From Pseudomonadota bacterium (GTDB taxonomy: Bacteria > Myxococcota_A > UBA796 > UBA9615), in assembly GCA_024229515.1 (NCBI GenBank), contig JAAESI010000038.1, positions 80,716 through 144,715 on the forward strand: 64,000 bases of DNA. Reading direction: 5' to 3'. How positions within the stretch are numbered: the first letter of the stretch is position 1; each line of letters opens with the position of its first letter. The position numbers and the translations under genes are program-made. This document shows positions 1 through 8,631 of the stretch, piece by piece. The notes beneath the pieces are model-generated. The model was not told the DNA's origin, made no database searches, and was given only the letters and a program-made list of their open reading frames with translations.

Positions 1-1
1 C

Positions 2-946
2 GCCAACGACGTCATCGACAACCACGGCGGCCAACTGGGGGAGCCCGAGTGGCAGGAGCTGACCTCCTTCCACCACGACAGCCGCGCGCTCGCCGTGGGC
101 GACTCCGACGGCGACGGCCTGCTCGACCTCGCGGCCGGCGCCTACGCCTGGGAGTACGCCGATCGCGTGTACCTCGGCTCAACCTCGGAGCCCTGCGGCC
201 TCGAGCAGGGCGCGGGTTGGACCGCGGAGCCCATCAGCAACGGACAGCACGACCAGACCCAGGCCCTCGCCTGGGCCGACTTCGACGGCGACGGCGGGCT
301 CGACCTGACGGTCGGCTCGGAGCAGACCCGCGACACCCGGATCTGGGGCAGCACCGGCCTCGGCCTGGCGGACGGTTGGGCCTCCATCGAGCCCCTGGAC
401 GCCGTCGCCGTGGCCCTCGCGGACGCCGACGGCGATGGCCTCCTCGAGGTGGCGGTGGCGGTGGACGGAACCGGGCGCGAGGCGGTCTTCGAAGGTGGTC
501 TCGGCGGTCCCGCGACGTCGCCGACCTGGTTGGCCGCGGACTCCCTCGACGCCCACGACGTCGCCTGGGGGGACGCGGACGCCGACGGTGATCTGGACCT
601 CGCCGTCGCGCACGCCAGCGGAGCGTCGGTGTTCCGTTGGGACGCCGCCGCGGGAACCCTCGAAGCCGAGCCGGTGTGGTCGATCACGGGCTACGCCAGC
701 TGCGTGGAGTTCGTCGACGTCGACGACGACCGGGTGATGGAGTTGGTCATCTGCCGCGCTGGAGTGAGCACCACCCGCATCCACGAGTGGGTCGGCAGCG
801 CGTACGACGACGGTCAGGCGATCACGGACCTCCAGGGCGCGGTCGACGTAGCCGCCGCGGACCTCGACGGCGACCAACTGCCGGAGCTGATCTTCGCCTG
901 CGGCTCCTACGGTTCGCGGGGACCTGGCCGGCGCGTGGCTGGATGA
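2..946 (+). CDS. FG-GAP/VCBS-repeat surface protein, N-terminal portion (cut by window start, frameshifted at its end)
   Basis: The reading frame is already open at base 2, so the gene starts outside the window. It encodes repeated FG-GAP/VCBS-type units (for example GDSDGDGLLDLAAG and DFDGDGGLDLTVG), which fold into a beta-propeller and bind Ca2+ through the DxDGDG loops. The frame ends at a TGA at 944-946 directly after a GGGG run at 918-921. Removing one G there joins it to the downstream frame (SRDLAGAWLDDSWLP), which continues the same repeats. The two pieces therefore look like one exported protein with a single-base insertion, real or from assembly. An extracellular adhesive or binding role is inferred from the fold only. 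Confidence 0.75.
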   Translation, partial: ANDVIDNHGGQLGEPEWQELTSFHHDSRALAVGDSDGDGLLDLAAGAYAWEYADRVYLGSTSEPCGLEQGAGWTAEPISNGQHDQTQALAWADFDGDGGLDLTVGSEQTRDTRIWGSTGLGLADGWASIEPLDAVAVALADADGDGLLEVAVAVDGTGREAVFEGGLGGPATSPTWLAADSLDAHDVAWGDADADGDLDLAVAHASGASVFRWDAAAGTLEAEPVWSITGYASCVEFVDVDDDRVMELVICRAGVSTTRIHEWVGSAYDDGQAITDLQGAVDVAAADLDGDQLPELIFACGSYGSRGPGRRVAG

Positions 947-983
947 CAGCTGGCTCCCGACCCTGGATGGCAACGCCTTCAGC

Positions 984-2252
984 GTGGCCGCGGGACACCT
1001 CGGCGACGACGCCACCGCCGACTTCGCCTTCGCATTGGACGGCGCCGCCGACGTCGTCTTCGAGGGCTCCGGCCTAGGGCTCCGCAACGCTCCCTCGTGG
1101 TCCGGCTCCCCCGCCGCCCGCTCGGCTGCGGTGGCCTGGGGTGACGCGGACGGGGACGGCGACGACGACCTCGCCGTGGGCGTCTCCTGGGATCCCGACG
1201 AGGTCTGGCTGAACGACGGCGGCGTGCTCACCCTCGCGTGGACCGGAGGCGCCGACGAGGAGACCACCGACATCGCCTGGGGCGACATCGACGACGACGG
1301 CGACCTCGACCTCGTCTCGATCGCGGCCCCCGACACGCAGTGGTCGCTCCCCGCCCGGGTGGGCGCGTTCGAGAGTCACCGCCACGAGTTGGCTCCTCTG
1401 CTCCCCACGAACCCGACCACTGTCTCGGTGGGCTACCCCGGCGTCGGAGGCTGGCGCCCGGACGGCGTCGCCTCGGGCGAACTGCTCGAGGTCGAGGGTC
1501 CCGAGGGGCTGGCCGTCCCGTTCGTGCTCCGCGACCCGGACTCCGACCGCGTGCCCTGGGTGCGCGCGTGGTGGTCCCAGGGCGGCGCGTGGGAGCCGGT
1601 CACCCCGGTGGATCCCGACGCGCTCCTCGAGCTGGAGACCTCCCCCGAAGGGATCTCCCACGAGCTCGCGTGGGACATGGACCTGGACGGCGTGCTGGCC
1701 GAGGCGGTCCGCGTCCGCATCGAGGTCGCCTCCCCCGGCGAAAGCACCATCGCCGTCCCGGTCCAGCGCGCCACCGCCACCGCCGTCTCCCCCTGGTTCC
1801 GAGCCCGCGGCAGCTGCCACCTCGTGGCCGACGTGGACGGCGACGGCTTCCTTCCCTGCGGCACGACGCCCGACAGCGACGACACCGATCCGGCCGTGCA
1901 CCCCGGGGCCGAAGAGCTGCTCTGCGATGCCATCGACCAGGACTGCGACGGTGACGCCGCCGAGTTCGTGGACGCCGACGGCGACGGGTTCGACCTCTGC
2001 TCGGGCGAGGACTGCGACGACGGCGACGAAGCCGTGCACCCCGACGCGGCCGAGGTCTGCGCTGACGGCCTCGACAGCAACTGCGACGGCGCGGGCGGGG
2101 CGGACACGGACGACGACAGCGAGTGCTGGTCCAGCTGCACGTGCACCGCCAGCGGCGGCGACTCGGGCAGACCGCTGGTGATGCTCCTGCTCGCCCTCGC
2201 GGCGCGTCGACGGCGGCTATCGTGTCGCCGATGCGGCTCCGCCTCCTCCTGA
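984..2252 (+). CDS. FG-GAP/MopE-repeat protein with MYXO-CTERM tail, C-terminal portion of the preceding gene
   Basis: This continues the preceding open frame. Homologous sequence begins at about 918, upstream of the GTG at 984, so the listed start is only the first start codon in this frame. Two more FG-GAP units (DADGDGDDDLAVG, DIDDDGDLDLVS) come first, then a region of about 130 residues, then two MopE-like Asp/Cys repeats (DCDDGDEAVHP, EVCADGLDSNCDG). The end is Cys-rich, then hydrophobic (PLVMLLLALA), then RRRR, which is a MYXO-CTERM sorting signal. Such tails are thought to send myxobacterial proteins to the outer surface. The end overlaps the next gene by 22 nt. Confidence 0.8.
   Translation: MAAGHLGDDATADFAFALDGAADVVFEGSGLGLRNAPSWSGSPAARSAAVAWGDADGDGDDDLAVGVSWDPDEVWLNDGGVLTLAWTGGADEETTDIAWGDIDDDGDLDLVSIAAPDTQWSLPARVGAFESHRHELAPLLPTNPTTVSVGYPGVGGWRPDGVASGELLEVEGPEGLAVPFVLRDPDSDRVPWVRAWWSQGGAWEPVTPVDPDALLELETSPEGISHELAWDMDLDGVLAEAVRVRIEVASPGESTIAVPVQRATATAVSPWFRARGSCHLVADVDGDGFLPCGTTPDSDDTDPAVHPGAEELLCDAIDQDCDGDAAEFVDADGDGFDLCSGEDCDDGDEAVHPDAAEVCADGLDSNCDGAGGADTDDDSECWSSCTCTASGGDSGRPLVMLLLALAARRRRLSCRRCGSASS
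2218..2223 (+). promoter_or_regulatory. putative -10 box TATCGT for the phospholipase-like lipoprotein
   Basis: TATCGT lies 7 nt before the ATG at 2231, with no Shine-Dalgarno sequence between them. The geometry fits a leaderless transcript, as at several other genes in this window. It sits inside the end of the upstream coding region, so it could be chance. Confidence 0.3.
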
Positions 2253-3262
2253 TCGCCGCGGCGGCCCTGCTCCTGGCCGGCTGCCCCTCCGACGACGACG
2301 ACGACAGCGCGATCGGTGACGACGACGACACGACCCCCGATCGGGGCCCTTCGCCGTACACCCTGGATGACGTGCTGCAGCTGCACCACGTCCAGGCCAA
2401 GGGCACCCACAACAGCTACCACGTGGAGCCGGAGAACCCGTTCGACTCCAGCCACCGCTACACCCACGCCCCGCTGGAGGAGCAACTGGAGCTCCACGGG
2501 GTGCGGCAGTTCGAGCTGGATCTGCACTACCGGACGGGGGAGGGGTTCGAGATCTTCCACCTCCCGATCGTCGACGAGGAGACGACCTGCCGGGCGCTCG
2601 AGGACTGCCTCGGCGCCATCCGCACGTGGTCGGACGCCAACCCCTGGCACCTGCCGATCATGATCTGGTTCGAGCCCAAGGACGACGTCGACGCCATCGA
2701 CGACACCCTCGCCGAGCTGTCAGGGCGGTGGGAGGAGCTCGACGCGGCCATCCTGGACTCCATCCCACGGAGCCGGATCATCACCCCCGACGACGTACGC
2801 GGGGGCTACGACACGCTCCCCGGAGCCATCGCCGAGCAGGGCTGGCCGACCCTCGGCGAGGTCCGCGGCACGGTGCTGTTCTCGATGCTGGACGGCGGCG
2901 ATCACCGCGACGAGTACGTGGGCGACACCCCGAACCTCGCCGGCAAGCTGATGTTCGTGCACGGCGACGGCGTCGATGCCCCGTTCTCCGCCACCTTCAA
3001 GATGAACGACGGCACCGATCCCGAGGTCGCCGTGCGCGTGGCTGCCGGCTTCCTCGTCACCAGCAACGCGGGCCAGGCCCCCGACGGAGACCCCGCCCAC
3101 TGGAACGCCAGCCTCGAGGGCGGTCCGAACTTCATCAGCACCGACTTCCCCGCCGTGCGGGAGGGCTGGTACGCCGAGATCCCCGAGGGGGCCCCGGCGC
3201 GGTGCAACCCGGTCAGCGCGCCGGCCGAGTGCACCCCTGCCGAGGTGGAGAACCTCCCCTAG
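2231..3262 (+). CDS. lipoprotein with Ca2+-dependent phosphoinositide phospholipase C-like domain
   Basis: The 343-aa product has a lipoprotein signal (lipobox LLAGC, Cys18), a short Asp-rich linker (DDDDDS, DDDD), then a PI-PLC-C1-like catalytic domain from about residue 45. The two expected catalytic histidines are visible in KGTHNSYH (His60) and FEIFHLP (His110), and FELDLHY resembles the metal-binding strand. The family cleaves phosphoinositides or related phosphodiesters; the substrate here is unknown. The protein is probably tethered to an outer membrane face. The ATG at 2231 is chosen because it gives an exact signal peptide, whereas frame further upstream does not. The TAG stop is part of the CTAG flanking the insertion sequence that follows, so the gene is intact. 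Confidence 0.8.
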   Translation: MRLRLLLIAAAALLLAGCPSDDDDDSAIGDDDDTTPDRGPSPYTLDDVLQLHHVQAKGTHNSYHVEPENPFDSSHRYTHAPLEEQLELHGVRQFELDLHYRTGEGFEIFHLPIVDEETTCRALEDCLGAIRTWSDANPWHLPIMIWFEPKDDVDAIDDTLAELSGRWEELDAAILDSIPRSRIITPDDVRGGYDTLPGAIAEQGWPTLGEVRGTVLFSMLDGGDHRDEYVGDTPNLAGKLMFVHGDGVDAPFSATFKMNDGTDPEVAVRVAAGFLVTSNAGQAPDGDPAHWNASLEGGPNFISTDFPAVREGWYAEIPEGAPARCNPVSAPAECTPAEVENLP

Positions 3263-3336
3263 GAGCCTGTAGTACGAAAGCCGCGAGTCCCTTGGCGCGC
3301 CGATTGAGGCCGCGCGTCCAGCGCGGCTGAAACACG

Positions 3337-3358
3337 GAAAAGCGTCCGTCACGGACGC
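3337..3358 (-). terminator. probable intrinsic terminator of the IS transposase
   Basis: GCGTCCGT (3342-3349) and ACGGACGC (3351-3358) form a perfect 8-bp hairpin. Read on the minus strand, just downstream of the transposase stop, it is followed by CTTTTCC, a short U-tract. Confidence 0.55.
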
Positions 3359-3403
3359 CGAAACGTGGATGCGCCTGCGAGCCGATCGGGAGGCGGCTCG
3401 GCC

Positions 3404-4862
3404 TTAGGTGGCCCGCCAGAGCTTCACGAGGTTGTGGGCGGCGGCGATCAGATCCCACTCGCCGCGGATCTTGTCCATGCCGCGGAGGCTGAAGCGGCGG
3501 AAGGTTCGCGCTTCCTTGATCTGACCGAAGACTGGCTCGCTGCTGGTTCTCCGTCGGATGACCCGTTCGAGCCCCTCGGCAGTCTCGATCCGCCATTGCA
3601 TGCGCTCTTTGGTCCCGAGCTCAGGTGGCGGCGGACCGATTCGCGTGGGCTTGCGCCTCATCCCATGCATTTCACGGCTGGTCGCGATGTACGGCTCCAC
3701 CCCGAGCTCCTCGCACAGCTCCGCGTTGCCCGCCGACCAGTAGCCGGCGTCTGTCGTGAGGCTCACCGGCGAAGCACCCAGATTCGAGCAGGTCCGAGCC
3801 AGCATCTCCGGCAGGTACGTCACGTCCGGTGCGAGGTTGCTCACGCCCGCGGCGACTGCCACCTGCGTCTCCTCATCCACCACCAGTTGGCCGTTGTAGG
3901 CCTGCAGGAAGGCCCCGTCTTTCTTCATGATCCGGCTGTCCGGATCCGTCGAGTTTCGCTGGGCGCGGTCCTTGGGAGTGCCATCGCGATGATGCGGCGG
4001 CACGTTGCGCGGGAGCGCTTCCGCTGGTGGAGGGTCGTCGTCTCCAAACAGGCTCAGCGAAGCCTCCTTGCGCTTCTTGGCCGTCGTGCGACGACGCCGC
4101 GCCTCGGATGGATTCGGCGCCACGACTGCCGAGGCCTCGTTGCTCTGGGCCTGGCGCTCCAACTCCGCGGCGCGGCCCAGCCGGGTCTCCTCCTCCAACT
4201 CCGCCATCCGCTGCGCGATCCACTCCCGGCGGGACCGAGCGTGTTGGACCGCCTCGACCACCCCCTCATCGCCGCGCTGGCCCGCACCATACTGAGCGTC
4301 TTCGGCCTGGTCGGCCGCTTCCGCAAGGCCCATGAGCGCCTCGATCTCCACATCCAGATCGGTCAGTTTCTTCTTCATCCGTCCGTAGCTCATCGCCTTG
4401 CGCTTGCTCGCGTTGGCCTGGATCTTCGTCCCGTCCAGAGCGACCCGCTCGCTCCGCAGCAGGCCCGCATCACGGCACAAACGCACCGTTTGGACAAACA
4501 GTCATCGCAGCGCCGTCAGGTGCTCCCGGCGAAAACGAGCCACCGTCGTGAAGTGCGGGTGACATCCGCCCGAGAGCATTCGGAAGCCCACGTCCTCGTA
4601 CGTCGCGCGCTCGATCTTGCGCGACGAGTAGACCCCCCGTGCAGTACCCGTACAGCAGCAGCGAGACCATCAGACGAGGAGTAAACGGCTGCTCACCTCG
4701 CGTGTCCCGGTCTTGGAGGGCTTCGTCGATCCCGCTCAGATCCAGACGATCGACCACTTCCAGGATGAAGTGGGCCAGGTGACCCTCCGGGAGCCAATCG
4801 CGCGGCGACGGAGGGAAGAGGTACGGCTCGAGGGGATGCCATGGCTTGTAGCTCTTGCGCAT
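3404..4862 (-). pseudogene. IS1182-family DDE transposase, frameshifted and interrupted by a stop
   Basis: The gene would start at the ATG at 4862 (MRKSYKPWHPLEPYLFPPSP), typical of IS1182 transposases. After LLLYGYCTG the frame is lost by one extra base in a G6 run on the minus strand (about 4633-4638). Deleting one G restores VYSSRKIERATYEDVGFRML and HFTTVARFRREHLTALR. A TGA (complement of 4502-4504) then interrupts the restored frame, after which RLCRDAGLLRSERVALDGTK continues in the same frame. DDE residues are recognisable in LDGTKI, LTTDAGYW and SEPVFGQIKE, and the C-terminus (RGEWDLIAAAHNLVKLW) is intact. Two independent lesions suggest true decay. The longest unbroken piece spans 3404-4486. 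Confidence 0.85.
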
Positions 4863-4901
4863 GACTCGAGTAGATCAGGACAGGCAGGCTCTGTCTTGGC
4901 C

Positions 4902-4971
4902 TTTCCCCGTTTCCCCGTTTCCCCGTTTCCCAGCTGATCCTGGCAGCGCTCCGCTGCTCCGCTGCTCCGCG
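4902..4971. repeat. short tandem repeats in the transposase upstream region
   Basis: The 311-base stretch 4863-5173 has no convincing gene. It holds the right end of the IS with two microsatellite-like runs: TTTCCCCG three times from 4902 plus a partial copy, and GCTCCGCT nearly three times from about 4948. After the IS end (5003-5173) lie a short minus-strand frame ending at 5015 that may be a gene remnant, and the promoter region of the gene at 5174. Confidence 0.7.
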
Positions 4972-5161
4972 TCGGACTTGGGGACCTATGCGCTACGGGC
5001 TCCTAGGCAGCCGGCTAGCCGGCGGGGCGCGCCGCCCAGATGGAGTAGAACCAGCCGTTGGCCCAGTCGAAGCCGCCGCGGTGCGCTGTGAGGGGAGCGT
5101 CCGGCTCGGCCGCGCCGTGCCGTCTGCCAGGACAACCTGGGACAAGGTCCGGTTCAGCGGC

Positions 5162-5167
5162 TAGTTT
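5162..5167 (+). promoter_or_regulatory. putative -10 box TAGTTT, leaderless promoter
   Basis: TAGTTT is followed by CCCGCC and directly by the ATG at 5174. GGGACA (5139-5144) sits 17 bp upstream as a weak -35. With no Shine-Dalgarno and 6 nt between box and ATG, transcription would start at or next to the start codon. Confidence 0.45.
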
Positions 5168-5173
5168 CCCGCC

Positions 5174-5953
5174 ATGCGCCGGGTCTTCGCTCCTCTTGTC
5201 CTCGCTTCCCTGCTCCTCCCCACCACGCCGTCGGCCAACGACGTCGCGCTGCCGTCGTGGCTCGCGGAGCGGGGCGAGGACGCGCTCTGGCTGACCCAGA
5301 GCGGCGAGCGGCCGCGGGCGATCATCGACCTGTGGGACAACGGCGTGGAGGTGGTGCTCTACCTCCCGGGGCTGGACCCCGCGACGGTGGTCTCGACCAT
5401 CGAGCGGTACGACATCTACTTCAACACCGACATGGTCGAATCGGCGTACTGCGCCGATGGCGCGTTCTTCACGGGGAGCCGGTTGACGGCGGTCGGGATC
5501 GACGTGTTCAGCCCGACGGTCACGACCTACGCCAAGACGGTGGGGTCGGACCACTTCACGATGTCGTGGGAGCTGCTGTCGGTGGAGAAGTCAGCCGACT
5601 ACGTGCGGGCGCATCGGAACGACATGGAGAAGTCGCTGAAGGACGCGGGCCTGGAGCGCGAGGTCGACGAGTACATCGCCGAGACGGTCGAGAAGCTGGG
5701 CGCGATCGCCTCGGTGGAAGGGTCGCACCGGTACGAGGGCGGCTTCTACGCCTACAAGCAGGAGATCCACTCCGCGAGCAAGTTCCACGAGTCGCTGGTG
5801 CGCAGCTTCGGTGCCAAGCCGCAGCTGCGGGCGGCGTTGAAGTCGGCGCTGTTCAGCGCGGGGCGCGTGGATCTGGCCGGCAAGGCCGGCGACAAGGGAG
5901 CGAAGTTCGACCTGCGGGGCGGCTCCTACGACACCATCCGCCCGGGAACCTGA
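5174..5953 (+). CDS. secreted or periplasmic protein of unknown function
   Basis: The 259-aa product has a clear Sec signal peptide (MRRVFAPLVLASLLLPTTPSA, cleavage near residue 21) and no further membrane segment. The mature part is a mixed alpha/beta sequence with only one Cys (YCADGAFF) and ends in a basic, Gly-rich tail (KAGDKGAKFDLRGG). I recognise no family. It starts 6 nt after a -10-like box and converges on the next gene, leaving 4 nt between the two stops. A periplasmic role is all the sequence supports. Confidence 0.7.
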   Translation: MRRVFAPLVLASLLLPTTPSANDVALPSWLAERGEDALWLTQSGERPRAIIDLWDNGVEVVLYLPGLDPATVVSTIERYDIYFNTDMVESAYCADGAFFTGSRLTAVGIDVFSPTVTTYAKTVGSDHFTMSWELLSVEKSADYVRAHRNDMEKSLKDAGLEREVDEYIAETVEKLGAIASVEGSHRYEGGFYAYKQEIHSASKFHESLVRSFGAKPQLRAALKSALFSAGRVDLAGKAGDKGAKFDLRGGSYDTIRPGT

Positions 5954-5957
5954 GCCG

Positions 5958-6407
5958 CTACTCGTCCTTGGTGAACTGCTCGATGAGCCCGCCGACGCGG
6001 GGCATCGACGCCATCACGTGGTCCTTCCCCATCGGGCGGAGCTTCTTGTAGGCCTTCACGAGCACGCGGCTGGTGCTGTGCTTGGCCCGCTCATCGGTGA
6101 TCGACAGGAGCGCGTCGGCGACGGTGCCGGCGTTGGCGACGAAGTGCTGCGAGCAGGTCTTGCCGCCAGGGTCGGCCTTCCAGGTCTCCCAGAAGGGGAG
6201 GAGCTTGGGCACGAAGTCGTCCATCAGGTCGTCGATCGCCTGGGGCACGAACCCTGGCTTGACCCCGCGGACCATCTTGAACGCGCCCTTGACGGCCACA
6301 CCGGTGAGGCCGCGCTTGTCGGAGACCTCGGCGTTGAGGACCTTCGTGGCTTCGGTGACCACCTGCTGCCGCACCGGCGGCGTCAACATCTTCTCTGCTA
6401 CGGACAT
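5958..6407 (-). CDS. conserved hypothetical protein, DUF6918-like
   Basis: The 149-aa soluble protein starts MSVAEKMLTPPVRQQVVTEA, followed by VKPGFVPQAIDDLMDDF, DALLSITDERAKHS and a C-terminal VMASMPRVGGLIEQF. This pattern resembles a small helical family of unknown function seen in actinobacteria and myxobacteria (DUF6918-like; family name from memory). The start at 6407 is supported by AGGAGA about 5 nt upstream. There is no signal peptide or membrane segment, so it is probably cytosolic. It is transcribed divergently from the MopE lipoprotein at 6487. Confidence 0.7.
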   Translation of the reverse strand: MSVAEKMLTPPVRQQVVTEATKVLNAEVSDKRGLTGVAVKGAFKMVRGVKPGFVPQAIDDLMDDFVPKLLPFWETWKADPGGKTCSQHFVANAGTVADALLSITDERAKHSTSRVLVKAYKKLRPMGKDHVMASMPRVGGLIEQFTKDE

Positions 6408-6422
6408 CTGCTTCTCCTGCGT

Positions 6423-6449
6423 CGAACCGCGGGGAGTGTAGACGGTTCG
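6423..6449. promoter_or_regulatory. inverted repeat in a divergent promoter region
   Basis: CGAACCG (6423-6429) and CGGTTCG (6443-6449) form perfect 7-bp arms around 13 nt, between two divergent genes. It could be an operator or a hairpin in the leader of the minus-strand gene. No regulator is linked to it. Confidence 0.25.
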
Positions 6450-6486
6450 CGGGGGAGCGGCAGGGTAGGCTGGCGGCGGAGGCAAC

Positions 6487-8574
6487 ATGACTCGTACGGC
6501 CCTGTTCTGCTTGATGGCTCTGCTCCTCGCTGGCTGCCCTGACGACGACGATGATTCCAGCGTCGCCACCGACGACGACGTCGCCACCGACGACGACGAC
6601 GCGACCGACGACGACGACGCGACCGACGACGACGACGCGACGGACGACGACGACGCCACCGACGACGACGACTCGTCCGGGGACGACGACGACAGCTCCG
6701 GGGACGACGACGACTCCGGGGACGACGACGACTCCGGGGACGACGACGACTCCGCGCCCGTCGATGGTGACGGCGACGGCTCCCCTGCGGATCTGGACTG
6801 CGCCGACGCCGATCCCGACAACTTCCCCGGCAACGACGAGGTCTGCGACGACGCCGACAACAACTGCGACGGCGACGCGGACGAGGACGCTACGGACGCG
6901 ACCACCTGGTACGCCGACGCCGATGGCGACACCGTCGGTGGTTCGGCGTTGAGCCAGACGTCCTGCGACGCGCCCGCCGGGTACGTCGCCAGCTCCAACG
7001 ACTGCGACGACCTGGACGCCACCAGCTACCCCGGCGCGACCGAGGTCTGTGACGGCGCCGACAACGACTGCGACACGGTGCTGCCCGCGGACGAAGCCGA
7101 CGTCGACACCGACGGCGTGCTCGCCTGCGACGACTGCGATGACAACGACATCCTGAACCAGCCCGGCGGCGCGGAAGTCTGCGACGGCCAGGACAACGAC
7201 TGCGACGGGGTCGTCGACGAAGCCGGCGCCTTCCAGACCTTCTACGCCGACGCGGACGGCGACCTCGCCGGGAACCCCGCCGCCACGCTCGATGCCTGCT
7301 CCGCCCCCGCGGGGTACGTGGCCAACGCCGACGACTGCGACGACCTGGACGCCGGCACGTACCTGGGCGCCCCCGAGGTGTGCGACGGGGTCGACAACGA
7401 CTGCGACTCCGCGGTGGGGGCCGAAGAGCTCGACGGGGATGTCGACGGGTTCCTCGACTGCGACGACTGCGACGACGGCGACGACAGCTCCTTCCCCGGC
7501 GGCGAGGAGGTCTGCGATCTCGCGGACAACGACTGCGACGGCACCGTGGACAACAACGCCACGGACGCCGACACCTGGTACGGCGACGCCGACGGCGACG
7601 GCTCGGGGGGGAGCACCTTCACCATCGAGGCCTGCGACTCGGCGCCGACGGGCTACGCCGACGCTGCGGACGACTGCGACGATCTGGATGCGAGCATCTA
7701 CCCCGGCGCGCCGGAGGGGTGCGACGGGGTCGACACGGACTGCGACACGTTCCTCGGGGGCGACGAGATCGACGACGACGGCGACGGGCAGACCGAGTGC
7801 GACGGGGACTGCGACGACGCCGACGGTCAGAACTTCGACGGCAACCCCGAGATCTGCGACGGAGCCGACAACGACTGCGACACCGTGGCCGACGTCGGCG
7901 CCCTGGGGGATGCCGCCCTGTGCGCCGCGCTGGACTGCGACGACATCCTGGACGCCCGCCCCGGCGTAGCCGACGGTGCCTTCTGGATCGACCCGGCGGA
8001 CACCGGCACGCCGTTCCAGGTGTGGTGCGAGATGACGTTCGAGGACGGCGGCTGGGTCGCCATCTACAACCTCAACGAGCTCCCTGGGAACAACACCAGC
8101 GCCGCGACGATGCACGCCTCGCTGACCAACCTCGACGCCATTGAGGTGGTCGAGCCGGACAGCGACTCGGCCTCGATCTACACCGTCGGTCTCCCCCTCG
8201 TGGAGTTCACCGAGGTCGTCTACGGCTGGGCCCCCTCGACGCTCGATGACGTCACCCGGTGGGGCACCTACGCGGACGTCGCGGGGCTCGCGGGACACAA
8301 CTACATCGACGGCTACGACGGCCCGGCCACGGCGCTGGGCAACTTCACGATCGAGCCGACCGGCAGCGTGCGTGACATCGTCACCGGGAACTCGCCCACG
8401 TATCCGCACGTGGGCATGGGCTTCTCGGGCCAGATCATCACCTGGGGCTACGACAACAACGCCTCGGCCAACGGTCACTGGGCCAACTGGTACGACCTCA
8501 ACTCGTGCTGCAACTCGGGGAACACCAGCGACGTGCTCGTCCCGGGCTGGCGGTACGTGATCTACGTTCGCTGA
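6487..8574 (+). CDS. poly-Asp/MopE-repeat lipoprotein with C-terminal fibrinogen-like domain
   Basis: The 695-aa product has a lipoprotein signal (LLLAGC, Cys17), then about 75 residues of DDDD units separated by A/T/S, then seven MopE-like repeats (type DCDDLDATSYPGATEVCDG ... DNDCD) to about residue 475. The last 200 residues resemble the fibrinogen/collagen C-terminal fold (DILDARPGVADGAFWIDPAD, FQVWCEMTFEDGGWV, ending in GWRYVIYVR). MopE-type Asp/Cys motifs bind metal in other bacteria; fibrinogen-like domains usually bind sugars or surfaces. It is therefore probably a surface adhesin on an acidic stalk. CGGAGG about 6 nt before the ATG supports the start. Confidence 0.85.
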   Translation: MTRTALFCLMALLLAGCPDDDDDSSVATDDDVATDDDDATDDDDATDDDDATDDDDATDDDDSSGDDDDSSGDDDDSGDDDDSGDDDDSAPVDGDGDGSPADLDCADADPDNFPGNDEVCDDADNNCDGDADEDATDATTWYADADGDTVGGSALSQTSCDAPAGYVASSNDCDDLDATSYPGATEVCDGADNDCDTVLPADEADVDTDGVLACDDCDDNDILNQPGGAEVCDGQDNDCDGVVDEAGAFQTFYADADGDLAGNPAATLDACSAPAGYVANADDCDDLDAGTYLGAPEVCDGVDNDCDSAVGAEELDGDVDGFLDCDDCDDGDDSSFPGGEEVCDLADNDCDGTVDNNATDADTWYGDADGDGSGGSTFTIEACDSAPTGYADAADDCDDLDASIYPGAPEGCDGVDTDCDTFLGGDEIDDDGDGQTECDGDCDDADGQNFDGNPEICDGADNDCDTVADVGALGDAALCAALDCDDILDARPGVADGAFWIDPADTGTPFQVWCEMTFEDGGWVAIYNLNELPGNNTSAATMHASLTNLDAIEVVEPDSDSASIYTVGLPLVEFTEVVYGWAPSTLDDVTRWGTYADVAGLAGHNYIDGYDGPATALGNFTIEPTGSVRDIVTGNSPTYPHVGMGFSGQIITWGYDNNASANGHWANWYDLNSCCNSGNTSDVLVPGWRYVIYVR

Positions 8575-8631
8575 CCGGGTCGGCCTTTCGGTGCCCTTGC
8601 GTTGGCTCCGAGTGGGGCACACTGTCTGACG

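Larger units (their letters stand above)
3263..5002 (-). mobile_element. decayed IS1182-family insertion sequence
   Basis: The element is about 1.74 kb and holds one transposase gene on the minus strand. Its ends are imperfect inverted repeats: GAGCCTGTAGTACG at 3263-3276 and, on the other strand, GAGCCCGTAGCGCA at 5002-4989 (10 of 14 identical). CTAG occurs immediately outside both ends (3259-3262 and 5003-5006), consistent with a 4-bp target duplication. The left CTAG contains the stop codon of the phospholipase-like gene, so insertion did not damage it. The transposase carries a frameshift and a stop, so the copy is probably inactive unless complemented. Confidence 0.75.
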
